A stretch of DNA of 13,854 bases, from the NCBI GenBank assembly GCA_013329925.1, contig DUJK01000134.1, forward strand, positions 1 to 13,854, read 5' to 3'. The DNA is from Candidatus Poseidoniaceae archaeon (GTDB taxonomy: Archaea; Thermoplasmatota; Poseidoniia; Poseidoniales; Poseidoniaceae). Positions within the stretch are counted from its first letter, which is position 1. Each line of letters opens with the position of its first letter. This document shows positions 7,317 through 13,174 of the stretch, in pieces. Position numbers and translations under genes: made by a program. A model generated the notes under the pieces. It was not told the origin of the DNA and ran no database searches. It worked only from the letters and a program-made list of their open reading frames with translations.

Positions 7317-8537
7317 TTACTCGACATCAGCAGGCAGAGCATTGTTCCAAGCCATTATCCCGCCGTCTAAATTGTATAATTTATTACCATCATAACCAGC
7401 ATTCATCAGATACATTGCTGCCATTTGGGATCTCATACCACTACGGCAAAGCAATATTACATCACTATCTTTGGGGATTAAATCTATTTTTGATAATATA
7501 TCCTCATGATTTATTTGCAAATCTGTGAAAGATATGCGCATTTGAGAATATTCCATATCTGACCGAACATCGACCAAGAATGGTTGCCATCCTGAGTCTT
7601 TCTTGCCCTTATACTCAGACATTGACAAGTGTTTGAACATGATACCGCCAGCATTAATCGGTTCTTGAATTTCTCCTTTGCCAGCACGAGAATTTTGGCA
7701 CCAACCATTTTCCTCAAACATCGCCCTTACTTGTTGCATGTCAACTTCAGGTGTGGTTTCATTTCTGGAATATTTTAGTGTCCTAAAATCCATTGTTTCT
7801 GCATCATACAGTAATAGTCTGCCCGACAATGTTTTACCATTACCAATAATAATTTTCAGTACTTCAGTGGCCTGTATTGAGCCAATAACGCCGGGTAAGA
7901 CTCCAAACACACCACCTTCAGCACATGAGGGTATGGAATTACTTGGAGGTGGTTCAGGGAATAAATCACGGTAGCAAGGACCGTGGTTATAATTAAACAA
8001 ACTGACCTGACCCTCAAATCTATAGATTGAACCATAGACCCATGGAATATCGTTAATTCTACACATATCATCGATTAAATAACGGGTTGGAATATTATCG
8101 GTTCCATCGACTACGATATCATAATCAGCAAATATCTCTTTAGCATTATCAGGGGTTAATCTTTGATTCCAAAACTCGACATTGATTGTTGGATTTAATT
8201 CTAGTATTCGGTTTTTGGCTGATTCAGCCTTATTTTGGCCAAGTTTGGATTGAGCATGAATTACTTGTCTTTGAAGATTGGAGATATCGATATCATCATC
8301 ATCAACTATGCCAATCTTACCGACACCTGCAGCTGCTAGGTAGAGTATCACTGGACTTCCAAGCCCCCCGGCACCAATAACCAATACCTTGGACTGAGAT
8401 ATTTTTTCTTGCCCCTTGCGGCCAACACCGGGTAATGAAATATGTCTAGCATATCTCTGTAGGTCGACCATGCTTAGCCGAAGAAACTCTGATTCATCAA
8501 TTAGAAGGTTGGTCAATGAACATATTCTTCCAGCCAT
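7317..8537 (-). CDS. MoeZ-like E1 enzyme (ThiF/MoeB adenylyltransferase) fused to a rhodanese domain
   Basis: A 406-residue two-domain protein that adenylates the C-terminus of a ubiquitin-like sulfur carrier (MoaD, ThiS or archaeal SAMP type) and then delivers sulfur to it. It thus serves molybdopterin, thiamine or tRNA thiolation pathways. The ThiF/MoeB domain (about 23-260) has the ATP loop GAGGLGSP (55-62), Arg90, Lys103 and Asp147-type nucleotide residues, and the catalytic-region Cys205 (PSCAEGGV). The rhodanese domain (about 315-403) has the active-site loop CRSGMRS (Cys364). The zinc-binding CxxC pairs of E. coli MoeB are absent: the first reads CYRD (188-191) and there is no second pair. 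The same pattern occurs in actinobacterial MoeZ. The ATG at 8537 overlaps trxB by 25 bases. TTG at 8516 (overlapping the trxB stop) or ATG at 8471 are alternative starts. Confidence 0.92.
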   Translation of the reverse strand: MAGRICSLTNLLIDESEFLRLSMVDLQRYARHISLPGVGRKGQEKISQSKVLVIGAGGLGSPVILYLAAAGVGKIGIVDDDDIDISNLQRQVIHAQSKLGQNKAESAKNRILELNPTINVEFWNQRLTPDNAKEIFADYDIVVDGTDNIPTRYLIDDMCRINDIPWVYGSIYRFEGQVSLFNYNHGPCYRDLFPEPPPSNSIPSCAEGGVFGVLPGVIGSIQATEVLKIIIGNGKTLSGRLLLYDAETMDFRTLKYSRNETTPEVDMQQVRAMFEENGWCQNSRAGKGEIQEPINAGGIMFKHLSMSEYKGKKDSGWQPFLVDVRSDMEYSQMRISFTDLQINHEDILSKIDLIPKDSDVILLCRSGMRSQMAAMYLMNAGYDGNKLYNLDGGIMAWNNALPADVE

Positions 8538-9445
8538 TTTTCGGCATCCATGGCGGCCTGACAGCCCATTCCAGCGGCGGTAATCGCTTGTTTATACCTG
8601 GTATCAACCACATCTCCTGCGGCAAATACTCCTTCGACTGAAGTCATTGTGTGATTTTTATGAACGATATATCCATTCTCATCTGTTTCAATTTGGTCTC
8701 CAAGGAATGCGGTTATCGGCTTGTGACCAATCGCAATAAAGGCTCCTGCTGCGCTAATTTCTTCTGTTGAGCCGTCTCTTGGATCTTCTAGTACCGCACC
8801 AGTCAAACCGTTTTCATCGGCCTTCCATTCTTTGACTTGCCTAAAAGTCCTAATTTCTATCTTGTCATTATTAGCGGCTCTGTCATACATAATGTTACTA
8901 GCTTTGAATACATCACGTCGATGAATTAGTGTAACTTTAGAAGCAAATCTGGTCAAGAAAGTAGCCTCTTCACAGGCGGAATCGCCACCACCAATTACCA
9001 AAACCTCTTCATTTTTGAAAAATGCACCATCACAAGTAGCACAAGTTGAGATTCCTCGGCCTTTTTGTTCGGCCTCTCCAGGAGCATTAAGCCATATTGA
9101 TTCTGCACCTGTTGAGATAATTATACTGTGAGTTAGAAATTCCTCTCCTTCAACAGTTACCTTGTAAGGTCGCTTTGACAAGTCAACAGATTCTACATTC
9201 CGATCTTGTACCTCCAAACCAAATCTTTCTGCTTGGGAACGTAATTGCATCATCATTTCTGGACCGCCAATGCCCTCTGGATAGCCGGGGAAGTTTTCAA
9301 TGTCAGAAGTCAACATAAGTTGGCCACCTGACATATATCCGGCGAACATCAGAGGTTCAAGCATGGCTCTGGCAGAATATAGCCCCGCAGTATAACCTGC
9401 TGGCCCTGAACCAATAATTACTACATTCCTTACCTCACCCATCAT
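8513..9445 (-). CDS. trxB: Thioredoxin reductase (NADPH, FAD-dependent)
   Basis: A 310-residue low-molecular-weight thioredoxin reductase, which moves electrons from NADPH through FAD to thioredoxin in the cytosol. It shows the FAD Rossmann motif GSGPAG (12-17), the redox-active CATC (135-138), the NADPH motif GGGDSA (152-157), HRR (175-177) that reads the NADP 2'-phosphate, and the C-terminal FAD motif AAGDV. Length is normal. Two adjacent ATG codons (9445 and 9442) compete as start; GGTGAT just before them suits the second slightly better. It lies 75 bases after ribH, in a run of flavin-synthesis genes that make its cofactor, and its 3' end overlaps the MoeZ-like gene. Related ferredoxin- or F420-dependent reductases exist in archaea, but the HRR motif favours NADPH. 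Confidence 0.95.
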   Translation of the reverse strand: MMGEVRNVVIIGSGPAGYTAGLYSARAMLEPLMFAGYMSGGQLMLTSDIENFPGYPEGIGGPEMMMQLRSQAERFGLEVQDRNVESVDLSKRPYKVTVEGEEFLTHSIIISTGAESIWLNAPGEAEQKGRGISTCATCDGAFFKNEEVLVIGGGDSACEEATFLTRFASKVTLIHRRDVFKASNIMYDRAANNDKIEIRTFRQVKEWKADENGLTGAVLEDPRDGSTEEISAAGAFIAIGHKPITAFLGDQIETDENGYIVHKNHTMTSVEGVFAAGDVVDTRYKQAITAAGMGCQAAMDAEKWLEEYVH

Positions 9446-9520
9446 ATCACCGACAAGTCAAATAGGCAGTAAGCACCTATTGAATCTTTACATCACGAAA
9501 TTATAATTTAAGTAGAAATT
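9446..9520 (-). promoter_or_regulatory. ribH-trxB gap with TATA-like box and a 6-bp inverted repeat
   Basis: On the minus strand an AT-rich AAATTATAATTT (about 9511-9500) could be a TATA element. An inverted repeat AATAGG (9461-9466) / CCTATT (9476-9481) with a 9-base loop lies 16-36 bases upstream of the trxB start, where a transcription start would fall. It could be an operator or an RNA hairpin. The evidence is positional only. Confidence 0.35.
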
Positions 9521-9922
9521 CTACAAATTATTCATAGTAACTACTGCATTAACTGCGGCTCTAGCATGAGGCTCTAATCTTGGTTCAATGTGTCGCTGTT
9601 CAGCCCCTGGACCAATAATGCCCAATCCAATTGGTTTGTCAAATTCAAGTTGCAAATCAATAATTGTTTGAATTACGCCGTGACCCATTGCTGCACCGTG
9701 TTGAGTTTCACCTTTTTCTATGATGCCTAAACATATTGCACCCTCAAGTTTTGAATTTTGTGTTAGTGCTCGCTTAAGGGCCAGTGGGACTTCCATTGAA
9801 CCTGGAACCCATATGATTTCACTAATCTCTAGAGAATGTATAGCAGCTTCTTCTTTAGCATAACCTAACATCAATTCAATCTCGGCTTTATGATATGAAC
9901 CACAAACAGCAACTATTCCCAT
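9521..9922 (-). CDS. ribH: 6,7-dimethyl-8-ribityllumazine synthase
   Basis: A 133-residue lumazine synthase, which condenses 3,4-dihydroxy-2-butanone 4-phosphate (made by RibB) with 5-amino-6-ribitylaminouracil, the penultimate step to riboflavin. It shows VPGSMEVP (39-46), the substrate loop typical of the family; GETQH (71-75) with the catalytic His75; and a C-terminal phosphate-binding region with Gln109 and Arg110. The length is typical of archaeal members, which assemble into pentamers or 60-mers. It is not the archaeal riboflavin synthase RibC, a diverged paralogue that lacks this set. Its ATG overlaps the ribE stop as TAATG, with AGAGG upstream inside ribE, so the two are translationally coupled and the product can pass straight to RibE. 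Confidence 0.95.
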   Translation of the reverse strand: MGIVAVCGSYHKAEIELMLGYAKEEAAIHSLEISEIIWVPGSMEVPLALKRALTQNSKLEGAICLGIIEKGETQHGAAMGHGVIQTIIDLQLEFDKPIGLGIIGPGAEQRHIEPRLEPHARAAVNAVVTMNNL

Positions 9923-10530
9923 TATTCAACACCTCTATCTTTCATCAATCGCTCGATTGTTTCGACGATTAATTGAGTATTACTATCTATTTCTAAATTT
10001 ACTACATCCCCAACTTGTTTGGAGCCAAGAGTAGTGAGGCGTAGTGTTTCAGGAATTATGTGTAGGTGGAATATTCCATTGTCAACTTCACCAACTGTTA
10101 ATGAAATACCGTCGATAGCGATGTAACCTTTCTCTGTAAGATACTTATGAGTAGATGGAGATGCTAGAATACTAAACGTCATTTGATCCCCCGATTCCAC
10201 TCTAGAATGAATTATTCCTGTTGCCATTATGTGGCCAGATAAAATGTGGCCGCCGATTTCATCACCAAATTTCAGTGAACGTTCAATATTTACTCGGCTT
10301 CCAATGGACAAATCTCCTAAATTTGTCCGATCTAATGTCTCATTAATTATGTCAAACTTAACTTCCGCTTCGTTAATCGAAACAACAGTTAGACATACTC
10401 CATTGATTGCTACACTAGCACCAATTTGCAAACCCTCAACGTCAGGTAAGTTAATGCTAACTGTGGTCACTGTATTGGATTCCCCAACGGAAACAATCTC
10501 TCCAACGCCCTGTATTATTCCAGTAAACAT
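9922..10530 (-). CDS. ribE: Riboflavin synthase, bacterial-type two-domain alpha subunit
   Basis: A 202-residue enzyme that dismutates two 6,7-dimethyl-8-ribityllumazine molecules into riboflavin and the pyrimidine used by RibH. The start is the invariant MFTGII. Two tandem lumazine-binding beta-barrels are seen: NGVCLTV (43-49) with GGHILSGH (93-100) in the first, and DGISLTV (140-146) in the second, followed by a C-terminal helix for trimerisation. This is the bacterial/eukaryotic type. Most archaea instead use the unrelated, lumazine-synthase-like RibC. Its presence next to an archaeal-type RibL suggests acquisition from bacteria. A GAGG SD (10541-10538) with a 7-base spacer overlaps the ribL stop codon. 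Confidence 0.96.
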   Translation of the reverse strand: MFTGIIQGVGEIVSVGESNTVTTVSINLPDVEGLQIGASVAINGVCLTVVSINEAEVKFDIINETLDRTNLGDLSIGSRVNIERSLKFGDEIGGHILSGHIMATGIIHSRVESGDQMTFSILASPSTHKYLTEKGYIAIDGISLTVGEVDNGIFHLHIIPETLRLTTLGSKQVGDVVNLEIDSNTQLIVETIERLMKDRGVE

Positions 10531-10539
10531 GTTACAACC

Positions 10540-10974
10540 TCAACCTTTATTTTGTGATAATTGTAAAATTCTAGCAATTATTTTCCTAGTCCCATCAAGG
10601 TCATCAGTCAAACCTTCAACCCTGGTGACTTTGATATTTTGATACCCTAATTGAGTCAACTTTTGTTTTATTGAGTCTTCAGCATGTTCTTGATCATATC
10701 CAAGGGCAATGACATCCGGATTAACTAAAGGCAGAATTTCAAAGATGGAAACATCTGGTGAATTCCCAACAATTGCCTCATCAACTGGTTTCAAACCTTC
10801 CACCATTCTTCTGCGAAGGTCGTGATTAGTTACTGGTTCATGTTTCCTGATTCTAACCGTATCATCATGGGCAACTACGACCGTAAGGTGGTTACCAAGG
10901 CTTTTGGCTTGTTCAAGGTAATGCAAATGACCGGCATGAAGCAGGTCAAAAACTCCAACAGCCATAACCTTCAT
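10540..10974 (-). CDS. ribL: FAD synthetase, archaeal RibL-type nucleotidyltransferase
   Basis: From ATG at 10974 this encodes 144 residues of an archaeal FAD synthetase, which adenylates FMN to FAD. It has the cytidylyltransferase-fold signature GVFDLLHAGH (7-16) with the HxGH nucleotide motif, then RRRMVEGLKPVDEAIVG and PDVIALGYDQ, both characteristic of RibL. A longer start at 10989 is possible, but GGAG lying just inside it is an SD with an 8-base spacer to the ATG at 10974, which also matches where family members begin. The protein has no cysteine at all, whereas the Methanocaldococcus enzyme is known for functionally important C-terminal cysteines. It sits between ribB and ribE. Glycerol-3-phosphate cytidylyltransferase is the main alternative, but context and motifs favour RibL. 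Confidence 0.88.
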   Translation of the reverse strand: MKVMAVGVFDLLHAGHLHYLEQAKSLGNHLTVVVAHDDTVRIRKHEPVTNHDLRRRMVEGLKPVDEAIVGNSPDVSIFEILPLVNPDVIALGYDQEHAEDSIKQKLTQLGYQNIKVTRVEGLTDDLDGTRKIIARILQLSQNKG

Positions 10975-11024
10975 TGGATTCTCTCCCATTTAGCCCAGTA
11001 ACCTACAACTGATGATATTAACTA

Positions 11025-11777
11025 TTATTCCACTTGATGAATTGCGTTGATAATTTCTGCACCTTCAAGAAAAGGAATGCCCCTTTGCTCTGCCCAAATT
11101 CTTGCCTCACTTACTGAAAGTGCATGATCTCCGTTTGGTTCTAACATTTCTGCACCGATGACAACTGGCGTCACATTAGATAGTCTTGCTAATCCTACTG
11201 CCAATTCAGTATGACCTTGCCTTCTTCGTAAACCTCCTGCGGTTTCTCGACAGACAGGTATGTGGCCTGGAGTACGGAATTCTTTACCAAGCAGTTGTTT
11301 AGCCGCTTCAGCGTCAAGATTACTAGAGAATATCTGCTTAGTTAATTCGGCAAATCTGCGGGTAGTTAATGCTCGATCCTTATCCGTGATGCCAGTATAT
11401 GTTTCTCGATGGTTTAGCGACAGAGTAAATGCCGACCTAGCATCATATCTTAGGTCATTGGTTACCAAATGAGACAATACACCGTATTGACTAGTTAGCG
11501 CCTGGTTGGTGTGAAGGTCTTGCAGGAAAGGTAGCTCAAATCGCTCGCCAACTTCATCCCCAATGGCGAGGAATAACAGACCGCCACAATCTTTTCTCAA
11601 TTGGCGCATGGTTTCTGGTTTTGCATACTCTGCTGCGAATAATAAATCTGTTTCGCCTTCTCGCTTTTCCGAGTCAAAAAGACAAACAGGCATGCCTTTG
11701 GCAAATGCTGCTACAGCTGCGTCGATGGAATTGCCCATAGCGGATGGGTTGAACAACTCATTGATGAAGTGTCGCAT
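11025..11777 (-). CDS. ribB: 3,4-dihydroxy-2-butanone 4-phosphate synthase
   Basis: A 250-residue enzyme that converts ribulose 5-phosphate to formate and 3,4-dihydroxy-2-butanone 4-phosphate, the four-carbon precursor used by RibH. It shows the acidic active-site loop DSEKREGETD (35-44), RKDCGGL (61-67), RTPGH (168-172) and GHTE (188-191) with the metal-binding His and Glu. There is no GTP cyclohydrolase II domain; the protein is monofunctional, as in archaea. It is the first gene of the minus-strand run and is divergent from the endonuclease IV relative. The upstream gap contains an inverted repeat that may be an operator. GTP cyclohydrolase, the deaminase/reductase steps and riboflavin kinase are not in this window. 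Confidence 0.95.
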   Translation of the reverse strand: MRHFINELFNPSAMGNSIDAAVAAFAKGMPVCLFDSEKREGETDLLFAAEYAKPETMRQLRKDCGGLLFLAIGDEVGERFELPFLQDLHTNQALTSQYGVLSHLVTNDLRYDARSAFTLSLNHRETYTGITDKDRALTTRRFAELTKQIFSSNLDAEAAKQLLGKEFRTPGHIPVCRETAGGLRRRQGHTELAVGLARLSNVTPVVIGAEMLEPNGDHALSVSEARIWAEQRGIPFLEGAEIINAIHQVE

Positions 11778-11883
11778 ATCATCACAACATTAAAATCGGC
11801 GAAATACAGGTTAATTTTAATCATTTAACAGAAAGGTGTTATCATAGGGTGACCCTTGGCCTGTACCTGCGGGAGTGGGATGT
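11778..11883. promoter_or_regulatory. Divergent ribB / endonuclease-IV-like control region with 8-bp inverted repeat
   Basis: The 106-base divergent gap holds a perfect inverted repeat ATTAAAAT (11789-11796) / ATTTTAAT (11814-11821) with a 17-base spacer. The distal arm overlaps a TATA-like sequence about 40 bases before ribB, and the near arm overlaps the likely ribB transcript start. A smaller palindrome GGGTGACCC lies at 11847-11855. A GGAG SD (11872-11875) precedes the plus-strand ATG at 11884 by 8 bases. Confidence 0.45.
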
Positions 11884-13080
11884 ATGCCAATTAAGTTAGG
11901 ACCCGCTGGAATTCCGTTGTCATGTAAAGGTCGAACCATAGTTGAGGGAATGGATGACATCATCTCTCTTGGATTGGAGACCATGGAAGTTCAAACTGTC
12001 AGGATGATTGCTCCTCAACACTTCGAACAGTATTGGCAAGCAGGTGTTTTGGCTAATAAAACTGAATTTGAAATGAACATCCACGGCCCTTATTATTCTG
12101 AGTTACTTGGTAACAAAGTCGAAAGAGGGCGTTCTTTGACCAAAATAGAGTCTACTCTACAGGCTGCTAAAACAATCAATGCAAGGCACATTACTCTTCA
12201 CGCAGGACACTACGGTGAAATGGGTAGAGGCGTGCAGGCTAACGAGCAGTTGGCCAATGTTTTTGCTGGAATTGTTGAAAGAGTTCACGAGATATGGCAT
12301 GATGATGATGACATATATCCAGTATTTCCATGGCTTAAAGATGGAACTCCATCAAAGATTGGCATTGAAACTTCTGGCCGTCAAGAATTATGGGGTAGTC
12401 TAGAAGAAGTCCTAGAAGTGGTAAACCACGTAGAAGGAACTGTTCCTGTACTCAACATTGCCCATATCCATTCTAGGGGGCATGGCAGCATGAGAACCTC
12501 GGAAGATTACGGGGAAATGTTTGACCAAGTTAGAGAATCCATTGGAACAAAGGAATTTTATTGCCACTTTTCTGGCGTCGAGCATCGAACTGGTAATGCA
12601 ATGCACTATACTCAAATAAAGAAGTCAGACCTTAATTTTGAACCTCTTGCAGAATTTATTGTTGAAGAAGGCGGTTGGCTAGACATTACTTTGATTTCCG
12701 ATTCGCCGTTGTTAGAACATGATGCGATGTATATGTTACAAAACATCGAAAAAGCAAGGCACAAACAATTAGAGCGTAAAGCAAGAGAAGACCGTCGAAG
12801 GAGCCTAGCAGCACAAACAGGCCGCTCTACGGAAGAAATTGCCGCAAGGGAATTAGAAATTGCCAATGCAAGGAAAGAAGCACCTAAACCAACACCTGAA
12901 GTTGCAAAAGCTGCTGAACCTGCGGAACCTGTAGAAGAGAAGGCTGATAAGAAGGACAAGAAACCCGCATCTAAGGCTAAAAAAGCGAGTAAAACAACTA
13001 AGAAACCAGCAACAAAAGAAGATAAGAAGGCTGAAGAAGACGTCTTTGACTTTGAAGAAGATGATGATGATCTTTTCTAA
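11884..13080 (+). CDS. Endonuclease IV-family TIM-barrel protein with charged tail and acidic tip
   Basis: A 398-residue protein from ATG 11884, preferred over GTP 11875-type starts (GTG at 11875) because of the GGAG SD. Residues 1 to about 290 form a sugar-phosphate-isomerase-like TIM barrel of the endonuclease IV family, which cuts DNA at abasic sites using a trinuclear zinc centre. Family landmarks are GPAGIPLS (6-13), His67 (NIHGPYY), LHAGHYG, IGIETSG, NIAHIHSRGHG, YCHFSG and SDSPLLE. By eye, some zinc ligands of E. coli Nfo differ: Asp179 becomes Asn (in LNIAH) and Glu261 becomes Asp (in ISDSP). It may be an AP endonuclease or a diverged relative. From about residue 285 comes an Arg/Lys helix, then a Lys/Ala/Pro/Glu-rich disordered tail, and finally DVFDFEEDDDDLF. 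That tip resembles the acidic SSB C-terminus and may bind a DNA-repair partner. Confidence 0.82.
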   Translation: MPIKLGPAGIPLSCKGRTIVEGMDDIISLGLETMEVQTVRMIAPQHFEQYWQAGVLANKTEFEMNIHGPYYSELLGNKVERGRSLTKIESTLQAAKTINARHITLHAGHYGEMGRGVQANEQLANVFAGIVERVHEIWHDDDDIYPVFPWLKDGTPSKIGIETSGRQELWGSLEEVLEVVNHVEGTVPVLNIAHIHSRGHGSMRTSEDYGEMFDQVRESIGTKEFYCHFSGVEHRTGNAMHYTQIKKSDLNFEPLAEFIVEEGGWLDITLISDSPLLEHDAMYMLQNIEKARHKQLERKAREDRRRSLAAQTGRSTEEIAARELEIANARKEAPKPTPEVAKAAEPAEPVEEKADKKDKKPASKAKKASKTTKKPATKEDKKAEEDVFDFEEDDDDLF

Positions 13081-13174
13081 CCTCGTTATATTCTAGACAT
13101 AACCAAATCAATATTTTTCTTGCCTATCATCGGTAACTAACATAAGCGCGATACAGAACGCAAGTTCGGTCATC
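13081..13174 (+). promoter_or_regulatory. Short gap before gpsA with T-run
   Basis: A TTTTT run (13114-13118) 34 bases past the preceding stop could act as a terminator. The flanking AT-rich stretch AATCAATATTTTT could also contain a promoter for gpsA. No clear SD precedes the gpsA ATG. Confidence 0.25.

Noticed and set aside
10229..10642. Plus-strand 137-residue open frame
   Set aside because: It is antisense to the well-supported ribE and ribL genes and spans their junction.
12612..12959. Minus-strand 115-residue open frame
   Set aside because: It is a shadow of the Lys/Ala-rich tail of the endonuclease IV relative; its Ser/Ala-rich content is the antisense reading of low-complexity codons.
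13081..13174. Small RNA or tRNA gene in the gap before gpsA
   Set aside because: No cloverleaf-compatible arms or conserved T-loop sequence can be found in these 94 bases.
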